64,000 bases of DNA from a virus, in IMG/VR virus record IMGVR_UViG_3300032360_000001, positions 25,346-89,345 of that record, one strand, 5' to 3'. Under the pieces are notes generated by a model. It worked only from the letters and a program-made list of their open reading frames with translations. It was not told where the DNA came from and made no database searches. The translations under genes and the position numbers were made by a program. The stretch's first letter is position 1, and each line of letters starts with the position of its first letter. Positions 53,187 to 60,553 of the stretch are shown piece by piece.

Positions 53187-54118
53187 TATAGTATCTTTAA
53201 GTCGTAAGCGTACTGTAGGTCTATGTCTTTATAAACACACCCACATGTAAAAATTCTTTCTATAACTCTGGAAGCTTCTACTCTTCCATTTACAAATAAA
53301 AATTGGATATGCGGATATTTCTGTATTAAACTCCTTACTCTATGAAATATGAACTCGGGGGTTGCTTTTATTTTTTTTGATATATGTGGCAAGTATGGAA
53401 AACTCATAGCGTGAGTTAAGCTGTCTTCCACTAGAACCACAAGATATGCTTCTGCATCTTCTGCTCTTTTTATTTCGTTTATGAATCTCTCGTATCCCCC
53501 GCTCATGGTACCTATAAAGTCAGATAGCATTTTTCTTTCTATGTAACAATTGCATGTCGCTATTTTGCTGCTGAACGCATAGTCTCCGAAATCCAATTTT
53601 CTCACTTCGATGCCTCTCTCAAATTTAAGTGGTATACGCTCACGGGTATCTACGAATATTTTATATTCTGGCTTGTTATACTCGTAACCACTTACCATGT
53701 CGCTAAAGCGGCCATGCTTATTCTTGAACCCTAGGCCAGAACACAGCCTATAGTAATCCCCGAATAATTCATTATAGTATTGCATGGGTGGACTTATTAC
53801 CGTTCTAAGTTCCACTTGAGACGGGGTGTATATAAGGTCTCGTTTTTCTTTTCTTTTTGTAAGTACGTCTTTACAGTATTCTTTTGCTTCGTCTTCGCTT
53901 ATGCTCTTGAGCCACATTCTAAGGTTAGTGCGGGTATTAAATTCGGTAGTGAGGTATTGCTCTTTGTTTTTGAATTTTATTATTTTGCCGTCGTGTTTAT
54001 CATAGCGGGGGGAGTACTTTTGGTAATACTCTACCATGCGCAATCCATGAGCCTTTAGGTGCCCATGTAATTGCCTGTCGTTTTCGAATTCTTTTTCACA
54101 GACCTTACAGTTAACCAT
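53186..54118 (-). CDS. Zinc-finger ERCC4-type structure-specific nuclease
   Basis: 310 residues. A C2H2 zinc finger at the N-terminus (C4, C7, H20, H24) and an XPF/MUS81-type ERCC4 nuclease domain: VDTRER at 156-161, FGDY at 177-180, and ERKMLSD at 194-200, giving the ERK-D catalytic signature. Such enzymes cut branched DNA. Here it precedes the large terminase (1 nt overlap), so it may resolve branched replication products before packaging, as T4 gp49 does with a different fold. Seen motifs are strong; the packaging role is inferred. Confidence 0.8.
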   Translation of the reverse strand: MVNCKVCEKEFENDRQLHGHLKAHGLRMVEYYQKYSPRYDKHDGKIIKFKNKEQYLTTEFNTRTNLRMWLKSISEDEAKEYCKDVLTKRKEKRDLIYTPSQVELRTVISPPMQYYNELFGDYYRLCSGLGFKNKHGRFSDMVSGYEYNKPEYKIFVDTRERIPLKFERGIEVRKLDFGDYAFSSKIATCNCYIERKMLSDFIGTMSGGYERFINEIKRAEDAEAYLVVLVEDSLTHAMSFPYLPHISKKIKATPEFIFHRVRSLIQKYPHIQFLFVNGRVEASRVIERIFTCGCVYKDIDLQYAYDLKIL

Positions 54119-55199
54119 TGAGTATTTCGTCCTCCGTAATTCCCATTATTCTAGCTTTGACCTCATCTATGGATGACAGCTTTTCGATTTCTTTTTTTAC
54201 GACCTTTTTCCTTTTCTCTGCTAGTTGGATAAGCTTTTCCCTGCTCTCTTCCTCTTTCCACATTTGTACCAAATTTAAGATGCTGGCATTCTGTTTGACG
54301 AGCTTACTCAGTCTGTCGCTCCTTTTGACCTTTAAATCGTTTAATAGTTTTTGCTGTCTCGTGACGCATTGGTTGTACTCAGAGCGGGCCGTATTGCTCG
54401 CCTCGACCAAGGACATTGGAACTTTCCCTCCATTTGTCACTTCTTGGTCGATTTGCATTTGAAGCATCTGAATAGTTTCTTGGATGGTGGACGATATAAC
54501 GACCTCGGTACATAGGACAATATATTGATCAACTTCTTCTTGCGTTAGGTCCGCCTTGTCATGGGTGTACCTTACGAAACTGCTCTCGAATAATTCTCTG
54601 TCTTGATCGGATTGATACGTGTTGATTTGATGGCCAAATCTATATGTATTCATATATCCAGTTACCGAGTCTAGCTCTTTTGTCTGCTGGTGGGTAACTT
54701 TGTCCTTGTCTATCTTTACATGTATGTATTTGTTTACTACTAATAGTGTTGCATAAAAAGTTTTAGGAGGCTTATAATATTCTATGGTATAATCCCTATC
54801 GGGCTCAGAATATACTTTTACGTCTGCGGTCTTTAAAAATTCAGTTACGGTTCTGAACTCTTGACTCAATGTTGTCAAACTGTCACTATCAAAAATGTTC
54901 TTTGTGAGTTCTAACGGCTTAAGTAGTGAAGCGTTGTTCTCAAGGTATTCTTTTTGGTCCACAGTTAGCTCTAGGAGCCCTTTTGCCTTATATTGGTGTG
55001 ATCCCCTTGCCTTCAGTTCTCTGCTCGCTAGAAAGGCTTTTACGGCCCTTCCCTCTTTACTTCTACCATCTACATTTTCCACGTCTGGGAACGCTATCGT
55101 CGTCAATTCCATTAGCGACGGCGGATTATCCGGCCTGCTATTCCATGCCTCCAGAATGTCCTGTTCTTGCTTCGGGGTAAGTTGGATTTCGTTACTCAT
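54111..55199 (-). CDS. Possible terminase small subunit or DNA-binding packaging protein
   Basis: 362 residues. The N-terminal 90 residues are HTH-like (TPKQEQDILEAWNSR, SKEGRAVKAFLASRELK), a mixed middle domain follows, and the C-terminal 110 residues are charged coiled coil (ESREKLIQLAEKRKKVV). It lies one gene ahead of the large terminase, overlapping both neighbours. The small terminase is the natural candidate for this place, but this protein is longer than most and was not recognised directly. Confidence 0.6.
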   Translation of the reverse strand: MSNEIQLTPKQEQDILEAWNSRPDNPPSLMELTTIAFPDVENVDGRSKEGRAVKAFLASRELKARGSHQYKAKGLLELTVDQKEYLENNASLLKPLELTKNIFDSDSLTTLSQEFRTVTEFLKTADVKVYSEPDRDYTIEYYKPPKTFYATLLVVNKYIHVKIDKDKVTHQQTKELDSVTGYMNTYRFGHQINTYQSDQDRELFESSFVRYTHDKADLTQEEVDQYIVLCTEVVISSTIQETIQMLQMQIDQEVTNGGKVPMSLVEASNTARSEYNQCVTRQQKLLNDLKVKRSDRLSKLVKQNASILNLVQMWKEEESREKLIQLAEKRKKVVKKEIEKLSSIDEVKARIMGITEDEILNG

Positions 55200-55920
55200 C
55201 AGATTCCTCAGGTTCCTGAGCGGGGGGTTGTTTTTCGGCGATTAAATTACAGTCGCTTCCGTGGTCGTAGAGAACATAGTACCCGCAACTATTAAAATAG
55301 CCGATAAGGCTTCTGAGTCTGTTTCCTTGGGTAAGCATTCCGTCAGCGTGAAGATGCTCGAAACAAACCTGCTTGAGAGAAGGATACCGCAATAAATCAA
55401 TACTAAACAGGTTCAGCATATCGTACCCCTCCGTATCTATGATTAAATGAGTTATGTCTGGTACTTCTCCCATTAATTTCTCTAAAGAAATCGTATCCAC
55501 CTCATATTGAAATAGTTCCCCCACTTGCGCGTGTGCGGCAGTGAAGTCTGGGTCAATTGATGAGAATGGAGAACCCCTGTCTTCGTTGGGGACATGAAAT
55601 GAGATCTGCTTACCACCAATTTCTATTGGAATGACCGCGGCAAACTTAAAATCACAAAATGAAAAATCCTTGTATTTTTCCCTCGCCTTTTCTAGTGCCC
55701 ATGGGTTCGCATCGACGAGCATGCATGAATCCATCTCTAATGCGTTTTCCTCTACGAAGGTAAAAACTGGATCATCACCGTCGTTTGTTCCTATCTGGAG
55801 AAGCTTGAGACCCTCAGGGCTTTCTTCTTCATGTGGCAATCTCGTTTTGAGATGCGTGCTATTTTCTTTTGTCTTACTCATGGGTTCTTCCTTTTTATCT
55901 CCTGTAGTCTTAAAGCTCAT
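55192..55920 (-). CDS. FkbM-family methyltransferase
   Basis: 242 residues. LKLLQIGTNDGDDP is the SAM-binding motif I and IIDTEGYDMLNL is the closing signature of FkbM O-methyltransferases, which methylate sugars and other small molecules. It sits in the packaging operon, not in the glycan cassette, and overlaps neighbours by 4-8 nt. The target is unknown; it may act on virion or host surface glycans. Confidence 0.8.
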   Translation of the reverse strand: MSFKTTGDKKEEPMSKTKENSTHLKTRLPHEEESPEGLKLLQIGTNDGDDPVFTFVEENALEMDSCMLVDANPWALEKAREKYKDFSFCDFKFAAVIPIEIGGKQISFHVPNEDRGSPFSSIDPDFTAAHAQVGELFQYEVDTISLEKLMGEVPDITHLIIDTEGYDMLNLFSIDLLRYPSLKQVCFEHLHADGMLTQGNRLRSLIGYFNSCGYYVLYDHGSDCNLIAEKQPPAQEPEESDE

Positions 55921-56618
55921 AGTATATCTACGTCTCCTTCATATATTAGTCCTTTCGCTTTTTTTAGTATGGATTTTTTTATGTTTTTAAGTTGCTTGTA
56001 CCCCGGGGATCTATTTTTTTCAGACGTCTTATACCCCATTGCCTTTGCGACTTTCTCTTCGTCCATGTTTTGCACATATAATTTTTCATAGACAGCCCAC
56101 TCTGATGGTTTTAATATTTTCTTCATTTTTTTATGAAGTTTTACCGCAGACTTTTCAATATCTACATAGTCGGATGACATACTGAACACTTCTTGGGAAT
56201 GATTTTCTAATGATACTGGCAGCTTTGTGTCGTGTGCTCTTTTTTTACTTTTTTCCCAGTTGGCGTATAGTGGGCATGTATTACATTGTTTTTGGTATAT
56301 AGTACATAAGTCCTCACCCTCAGCAGCGGCACACTTTAAACATGGTCTGGAGAAGTTTCCATAGTTGTTTCTTATTAGGTTTTTTATTTGGTTGGAGATT
56401 ATTCTGTTTAGCCAAGGACTGAGGGGTTTTTCCGGATCATATAGGTGCCATTTTTTATATATATGGATTCTTATAATTTGAGAAACATCATCAAAATCCA
56501 TCCAACTTAGAATGGTAAGATTCCACTTACCCTTCCTTTTTTGGATTTCGGTGTTGATGTCTGAGATTACGTCCTCAAAGCGAGGACGCTTCGCTTGCGT
56601 TTTTTTCGAATTAGCCAT
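55917..56618 (-). CDS. Sigma-factor-like protein with a cysteine cluster
   Basis: 233 residues. Residues about 38-84 (MDFDDVSQIIRIHIYKKWHL, SPWLNRIISNQIKNLI) follow the region 2 pattern of ECF-type sigma factors. The end (about 170-222) looks like a region 4 helix-turn-helix (SEWAVYEKLYVQNMDEEKVA). Between them is a Cys group (C93, C96, C105, C112, C115), probably a zinc site, uncommon in this family. It probably directs host RNA polymerase to late promoters. It overlaps the zinc-ribbon gene by 8 nt, so the two are likely partners. Confidence 0.75.
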   Translation of the reverse strand: MANSKKTQAKRPRFEDVISDINTEIQKRKGKWNLTILSWMDFDDVSQIIRIHIYKKWHLYDPEKPLSPWLNRIISNQIKNLIRNNYGNFSRPCLKCAAAEGEDLCTIYQKQCNTCPLYANWEKSKKRAHDTKLPVSLENHSQEVFSMSSDYVDIEKSAVKLHKKMKKILKPSEWAVYEKLYVQNMDEEKVAKAMGYKTSEKNRSPGYKQLKNIKKSILKKAKGLIYEGDVDIL

Positions 56619-56988
56619 CCTTAGTGTGGTCCGGTCTTAGCGTGCCTGCTTCACGCTTGAACTCTTCCATGGCTTCTTCTGCGGTCCTTTCGGGTGCTTC
56701 ATAATTTGGGTCATCTTGGGGCGCTTCTTCTTGTCGCGATGCGTCTTGAAAGATTGAGCCTAAGGTAACCTTTGGGGAAGCCTCATCACTAATAATTTCA
56801 AAATCTAATTTATTAATTTTAGGGATGGGTCCCTCAGAGGGCTTGCCGCCCTCTGCGTCGTCATCGAGTTCGAGTTCGGATGCCTGAGCGGTTGATCCTG
56901 CAAAAGGCGTACCGCACTTCATGCAGAAGTTCGGCTTCTCCGAAGTGTACGCAACCCCGTTTCCGCATTTGGTACAGTAAATTTTCAT
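56611..56988 (-). CDS. Zinc-ribbon protein, co-expressed with the sigma-like factor
   Basis: 125 residues. An N-terminal zinc ribbon (C5, C8, C22, C25) followed by an acidic, largely disordered tail (ELDDDAEGG, PERTAEEAMEEFK). First gene of the packaging block, transcribed just before the sigma-like gene with an 8-nt overlap. It might bridge RNA polymerase or DNA, like small phage transcription accessory proteins; that is inference. Confidence 0.7.
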   Translation of the reverse strand: MKIYCTKCGNGVAYTSEKPNFCMKCGTPFAGSTAQASELELDDDAEGGKPSEGPIPKINKLDFEIISDEASPKVTLGSIFQDASRQEEAPQDDPNYEAPERTAEEAMEEFKREAGTLRPDHTKDG

Positions 56989-57193
56989 AACTATTCAAAT
57001 TATAATAATTAGCTGGGGCAAAAAACCCCACAATATTTAAACAAATATAGAAACCGTTGGTTTTTAAAAAAGTGTAAATAATAACGAAGGGTTGTAGTAG
57101 ATCAATGCCAAAACTTATCCGGTTAGGAATATTGATTAACAAACCAAGTGGATCACGATTGCTGTAACCAACCTTTACGAAGGCTAACTGTCA
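56989..57193 (-). promoter_or_regulatory. Intergenic region upstream of the zinc-ribbon gene, candidate promoter
   Basis: 205 nt without an ORF. On the minus strand a TATAAT (56999-57004) lies 10 nt before the ATG of the zinc-ribbon gene, with only a weak -35. A small hairpin (TGGGG, TTTTTTG, CCCCA) lies just upstream. It may drive the packaging and structural block. No other feature seen. Confidence 0.35.
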
Positions 57194-57418
57194 CTATGCT
57201 AGTCCATTATCTTCACGGTGCTTTGAATTTATTCCGTAATAGTGAGCATCCTGCCAAGGACATGGCATATCCTTACCTTTCATCTTGGCCATCCATTGCT
57301 TCTTCCCCGCGTCGGGGTATCTGTTCAAGAAATGTTGAAGTTCGTCACTCGCTTCATGATCAGTCATGATAAGACTCTCACTGGTTCCGTCACCGTAGCT
57401 AAATTCTACTTTAACCAT
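57194..57418 (-). CDS. Small hypothetical protein
   Basis: 74 residues from the ATG at 57418, chosen over a further upstream start because GGAGGA sits 8 nt before it, the clearest Shine-Dalgarno in the window. The N-terminal half has beta-like VKVEFSYGDG. Function not recognised. Confidence 0.65.
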   Translation of the reverse strand: MVKVEFSYGDGTSESLIMTDHEASDELQHFLNRYPDAGKKQWMAKMKGKDMPCPWQDAHYYGINSKHREDNGLA

Positions 57419-57478
57419 CTTTATTCCTCCATAATTTATAGAAAGCCGCTTGAGCAACTTTCAGTTGAGAAAACCAAT

Positions 57479-58246
57479 TTATTCTGTGTTTGTATTCTTA
57501 AGTTTTTTTACTACGTATTTCACTAACTCTGATCTCATAATATCATCCTCAGTAAATTCAAATGTATGTATACCCATATCCTTACTCTCTTCATCAGAAA
57601 AAGTATTAAACATCTTCTGAAAGCCGCCGGTGGAGCGCCTTAAATCTGTCTGCATGGGGTCGGCCAACACGAAGCAGCGGCAATTCTTACCCATCCTTGT
57701 TAAGACCGTCGTTATTTCCTGCTCAGTTGAGTTTTGAGCCTCGTCCATGATGATTACCTTGTCTGGCCAGTGTAGTCCACGAGCAAAATTGATAGGAAAC
57801 ATAGAAACCCGCCCAGTTTCCTCTAGTTTTGTCACTTTAGTACCTATTAGAAGCTCATCCAGCTTATCAATGAAAGGCAAATTATAAAATCTTAATTTAT
57901 CATCCGCTGATCCGGGTAAAAATCCTAGGTGAGAGTCGGAAGATTCGACAGCAGACCTCAGATAGCAAATTTCTGAAGCAGCATGCATGTTTAAAAGCTG
58001 AAGACCGCAATAAGTGGCGAGTAAAGTCTTACTTGTGCCCGCAGGACCATCAACAAATACTATTCTAGTAGATGGATTGAGCGCAACTTTAAAGAATTCC
58101 TTTTGTTTGTCTGTCCAAGGGAATTGTCTTAATTTGATTTGCCCTTTTAGTGGATTACGAATCGGCGGAGGGCCGGGTGGTGTCATGGAGTCTTCTAATT
58201 GACCTTTTTGTTCCCCATCGACCTGTTTCAGTTTTTTACGAGGCAT
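57479..58246 (-). CDS. PhoH-like P-loop ATPase
   Basis: 255 residues. Walker A GPAGTSKT at 67-74 and Walker B VIIMDEAQ ending at 171, followed by a CRCFVLADPMQTDL segment, are the PhoH-family pattern. PhoH-like genes are very common in marine phages. The role in phages is unsettled (an RNA-related or phosphate-linked ATPase has been suggested). The N-terminal 35 residues are a basic, Pro-rich leader. GTGTAATT precedes the ATG. Confidence 0.88.
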   Translation of the reverse strand: MPRKKLKQVDGEQKGQLEDSMTPPGPPPIRNPLKGQIKLRQFPWTDKQKEFFKVALNPSTRIVFVDGPAGTSKTLLATYCGLQLLNMHAASEICYLRSAVESSDSHLGFLPGSADDKLRFYNLPFIDKLDELLIGTKVTKLEETGRVSMFPINFARGLHWPDKVIIMDEAQNSTEQEITTVLTRMGKNCRCFVLADPMQTDLRRSTGGFQKMFNTFSDEESKDMGIHTFEFTEDDIMRSELVKYVVKKLKNTNTE

Positions 58247-58276
58247 AGCTACTCGTAATTACACAAAATAAAAGAT

Positions 58277-58570
58277 TTATCCAGAAAGCAGATTTTTTAA
58301 GTCAGGCAACTCAACTCCCAACGCCTCCGCTTGTTCTTGGGTTATTTTCTTCTGTACTTTTTCGTATCCCTCAGGTAACCCTTTGAATTCTGCTATAATA
58401 ATTTGTTCTAATACGTTTTTTATAGTTTCGTCTTCTATATGTAAGCCGGAAGCTCCAAGGCGATTCAAATCTTGCCAAACTTGAAGAATAATATCAAGCT
58501 CTGAGACCTTTTCGCCCTGACTATTGAACAATTCTTTAGAATCATTCACATGTAATGTATAATCTTTCAT
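58277..58570 (-). CDS. Small hypothetical protein
   Basis: 97 residues, acidic and mostly helical, no membrane segment, no cysteines. It overlaps the upstream gene by 4 nt (ATGA coupling) and belongs to a run of five small genes that precede the PhoH-like gene. No recognised family. Confidence 0.6.
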   Translation of the reverse strand: MKDYTLHVNDSKELFNSQGEKVSELDIILQVWQDLNRLGASGLHIEDETIKNVLEQIIIAEFKGLPEGYEKVQKKITQEQAEALGVELPDLKNLLSG

Positions 58571-58776
58571 TTTTCTTCCTCCGTGTATGGTGTCATGAGT
58601 TTTAACCAGTCCCTCAAGACCCCTACGTTTCTATCTTTGAAGGTCTCTATGACGAATCCACCCTTCTCGAAGTGTTTATCTAGTGTCTCGATGAGTTTAG
58701 CTTCCTTAATGACGTCGTCTTCCGTTTTGACTTCCACAAGGAAGGCTTTATTCTTCATTACGAGATTCTTTTCCAT
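58567..58776 (-). CDS. Small hypothetical protein
   Basis: 69 residues, alpha/beta with FLVEVKTEDDVIKEAK near the start. Start overlaps the upstream stop as TAATG, so translation is coupled. Function not recognised. Confidence 0.6.
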   Translation of the reverse strand: MEKNLVMKNKAFLVEVKTEDDVIKEAKLIETLDKHFEKGGFVIETFKDRNVGVLRDWLKLMTPYTEEEK

Positions 58777-58982
58777 TATAAATGAGGCGTTATGAGTTGG
58801 GACTGAGTTTCCGCCGCGTCTCGCTGACGAATTAACTCCTGTCTTAGCTCACTCGCTTTCCCCACAAGGAATTTTCTGTCTTCTGGGTCATCAATTTTGT
58901 TTGCTTCGCCCCAAGGGATCTGTAACAGGGTCATTAATAGCCAATTTTCTTCTTGTTTACTCATCGTTTTTTCTGTTTCCAT
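58776..58982 (-). CDS. Small hypothetical protein
   Basis: 68 residues; an inner ATG at 58964 (start MSKQEENW) gives a 62-residue version with less overlap. Helical, with a central LLQIPWGEANKID segment. Part of the tightly coupled small-gene run. Function not recognised. Confidence 0.55.
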   Translation of the reverse strand: METEKTMSKQEENWLLMTLLQIPWGEANKIDDPEDRKFLVGKASELRQELIRQRDAAETQSQLITPHL

Positions 58983-59196
58983 TTTTTAATTCTTTCTTTA
59001 ACCATTTTATCATTTTTTTACGATTTTTCAAACATTTTTTTGGCATTCTTTCGTGAAGCTCAGGCAAAATAACTAAACATATATAAAAAAGCACCAAAAT
59101 CTTAATATCGGGGTCCAAATTTGGATCATCAAGTAGGTTAAGTTTCTTCTTTTTCTTTTTCTTCTGTTTCTGCGCTGAGATTGATAGGTGATTCAT
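58957..59196 (-). CDS. Small hypothetical membrane-associated protein
   Basis: 79 residues from the ATG at 59196 (an upstream TTG is less likely). It starts with a very Lys-rich run (QKQKKKKKKK), then one hydrophobic segment (IKILVLFYICLVIL) and a basic end. The 59-nt overlap with the upstream gene falls on the A-rich run, so the true start or a frameshift junction is unsure. Confidence 0.45.
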   Translation of the reverse strand: MNHLSISAQKQKKKKKKKLNLLDDPNLDPDIKILVLFYICLVILPELHERMPKKCLKNRKKMIKWLKKELKNGNRKNDE

Positions 59197-59356
59197 TGTC
59201 TTCAAGCAGTTTTAATGTCGCGGAGGGTCTATATGTATACAGTAAGCGTCCTAGATCATTAATTACACCGTTGAGGATCTCATATTCTCTTTTGTCTTGA
59301 CTATTTTTTACCTGTTCCCGGTATTTCTTAATCAAACGTATGAGCAAATCTTCCAT
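59138..59356 (-). CDS. Small hypothetical protein
   Basis: 72 residues, helical and charged (RLIKKYREQVKNSQDKRE), ending in an acidic ETEEKEKEET. No Shine-Dalgarno: the ATG follows TTTTAAAA directly downstream of a structured element and the tmRNA. First of the small-gene run. Function not recognised. Confidence 0.55.
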   Translation of the reverse strand: MEDLLIRLIKKYREQVKNSQDKREYEILNGVINDLGRLLYTYRPSATLKLLEDNESPINLSAETEEKEKEET

Positions 59357-59369
59357 TTTTAAAATAAGA

Positions 59370-59435
59370 CTGGGTGCCGGTTAGCTACTCCGGTCCTCCT
59401 ACTGCAGAAGGCATGCAAGCTCACACTACACCCAG
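59370..59435 (-). ncRNA. Structured element directly downstream of the tmRNA
   Basis: 66 nt closed by a perfect 7-bp stem (CTGGGTG with CACCCAG), containing a CCGG-loop-CCGG hairpin and GCATGC and CTGCAG palindromes. It begins 10 nt after the tmRNA 3' end and is followed by TCTTATTTT, so it may be a processing or termination structure, or a separate small RNA. It does not fold as a tRNA. Confidence 0.35.
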
Positions 59436-59445
59436 CCTCTTAAAT

Positions 59446-59858
59446 TGGTGGAGGCGGTGGGAGTCGAACCCACGTCTTTAAAACCGTCAACAAGATATAC
59501 TACAAGCTTAGTCGGTGATGTACTCGTTAGGCGACCACCGACAGACTGACTAACGAGTTTTGAGCCGCCTTTTATACTAGTGCTGCACATTCCCTAGTTT
59601 TTTGCTCGCTGTCGTCGCCCTAGCCCCTTAACGAGCATCCAGAGTAGGACGTGACGGCTTATGCCGCCATTTGGAGGGCTTCCTCCTCAACGTAACCGAA
59701 CTTGGCGAGAATCTCGTCAGCCTCGGCTACAGAAAGAGCCATCTCCATGTCAATGTCATCATTGGCATATATGTTTTTGATAGATGTTTTAAGAGGCCAA
59801 CCATCATCCTCTACTTGCAATCTGGCGTAAGGAATCAAATCGAAACCAGTACGCCCCC
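59446..59858 (-). ncRNA. ssrA: tmRNA (transfer-messenger RNA) with a 35-codon tag frame
   Basis: 413 nt, one piece. The 5' end GGGGGCG pairs with CGCCTCC before the encoded 3' ACCA, giving a 7-bp acceptor stem with a G3-U70 wobble, the alanyl-tRNA synthetase identity. A GGTTTCGAT block follows the 5' end, the T arm GTGGGTTCGACTCCCAC precedes the 3' end, and GGTTGGCCTC and GACTAAGCTTGTAG match conserved bacterial tmRNA segments. The tag frame starts at a GCC resume codon (ANDDIDMEM...) and ends ...EEEALQMAA then TAA: 35 residues, against about 10 in E. coli (ANDENYALAA). It rescues stalled ribosomes and tags the product for proteolysis. No sign of the permuted two-piece form. Confidence 0.92.
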
Positions 59859-59860
59859 TT

Positions 59861-59890
59861 GTTATATATTACAACACTATAAATGAAAAG
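59861..59890 (-). promoter_or_regulatory. Candidate tmRNA promoter
   Basis: Minus-strand TATATAAC-like -10 sequence lies a few nt before the tmRNA 5' end, with a weak TTTTCA -35 about 15 nt further up. Position is right, sequence match is modest. Confidence 0.4.
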
Positions 59891-60085
59891 GCCAGAAAAA
59901 ACGAAAGAGCCCGGGGGTTTTTTTGAATTGACTTTTATTTATTATTAATTATTGCTGCAAATTAATAGATTATATATTAATAGCGAGGAGATTCCCGGGG
60001 AGACTGAAGAGACCCCCCGCCCCTACGTCAGTCAAGAAAAACTTATTGACAATTTCGAGTATTAGGGGGTGGGGAGGGGGTGGCC
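59891..60085. other. Gene-free spacer between tmRNA and first early-type gene
   Basis: 195 nt with a CCCGGG palindrome followed by seven T on the plus strand, an AT-rich middle (TTATTTATTATTAATTATTG) and a G-rich stretch near 60065-60083. A TTATTGACA sequence at 60043-60051 is one base from a DnaA box. No ORF supported. Confidence 0.5.
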
Positions 60086-60499
60086 CTAATCCCTGCAACG
60101 GATGTCGTTGCCCTCGTTGTCATCGTACCATCCGACAACAGCCGAACCATCAGAGTCACGCACTACCTCTTTGCCGCAGTAATACTCACGGTGGAGGGTG
60201 TTGTTTGAAAAGCTGCAAGGCTCGCCATCCATAAAGGATTTGTGCGATGGTGATTTTGCGGGTGTGGTGTAAACACGCAAGTCATCCAAGAAGTCTTGCA
60301 CTTCATCGACGTCTGCATAATGGCAGTCCTCGAATTTCACAAGGTCGCCATAACCTAGACCGTCGAAAGTCTCAAGCCAAACGCCTTGGCAAGATACGAT
60401 GTGAACCAAGCGGCAAGGCTGCCCAGTGTTTGCGTTGATGTAGATAGCCCCGATGATGAGGTTGTTAGCTTTGTTAGTTTTATCATTCATAATTTTCAT
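60086..60499 (-). CDS. Early-region protein of unknown function
   Basis: 137 residues (MKIMNDKTNKANNL start). The first 60 residues (NLIIGAIYINANTGQPCRLV, WLETFDG) suggest a small beta barrel; four Cys lie in two pairs (SCQ..DCH, YCG..RC) and the end is acidic. Preceded by promoter copy 1, with the ATG 6 nt after its -10. Function not recognised. Confidence 0.6.
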   Translation of the reverse strand: MKIMNDKTNKANNLIIGAIYINANTGQPCRLVHIVSCQGVWLETFDGLGYGDLVKFEDCHYADVDEVQDFLDDLRVYTTPAKSPSHKSFMDGEPCSFSNNTLHREYYCGKEVVRDSDGSAVVGWYDDNEGNDIRCRD

Positions 60500-60542
60500 G
60501 CGTTCAGTATATCACAGTAGGTGGGACATCCGTAGTCCTACC
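60500..60542 (-). promoter_or_regulatory. Hairpin plus extended -10 promoter, copy 1
   Basis: Inverted arms GGTAGGAC and GTCCCACC around loop TACGGAT (60520-60542), 8 nt, then TATACT (60506-60511) with TG one base before it, then 6 nt to the ATG at 60499. Same layout in three other copies. The dyad may be an operator. A transcript starting 6-7 nt past the -10 would be leaderless. Confidence 0.75.
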
Positions 60543-60553
60543 ATTAAACTTTT

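Noticed and set aside
56861-57142. 93-codon minus-strand ORF overlapping the zinc-ribbon gene
   Set aside because: It covers the gene-free region and reads the zinc-ribbon gene in the wrong frame; composition is not protein-like and there is no start signal.
59404-59422. Resemblance to a cloning-vector polylinker (CTGCAG, GCATGC, AAGCT in order)
   Set aside because: Two extra bases and a changed last base break the match, no vector sequence continues, and the stretch is part of a folded phage element.
59370-59435. Possible tRNA next to the tmRNA
   Set aside because: The closing stem is right in length, but no 5-bp T arm with a TTCRA loop or anticodon arm forms on either strand.
59446-59858. 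Two-piece (permuted) tmRNA as in alphaproteobacteria or some cyanobacteria
   Set aside because: The acceptor 5' half lies at the start and the CCA end at the finish of one continuous 413-nt gene in standard order.
59671-59886. Plus-strand ORF of 71 codons across the tmRNA
   Set aside because: It is antisense to the tmRNA, has no ribosome site, and every protein gene in the window is on the other strand.
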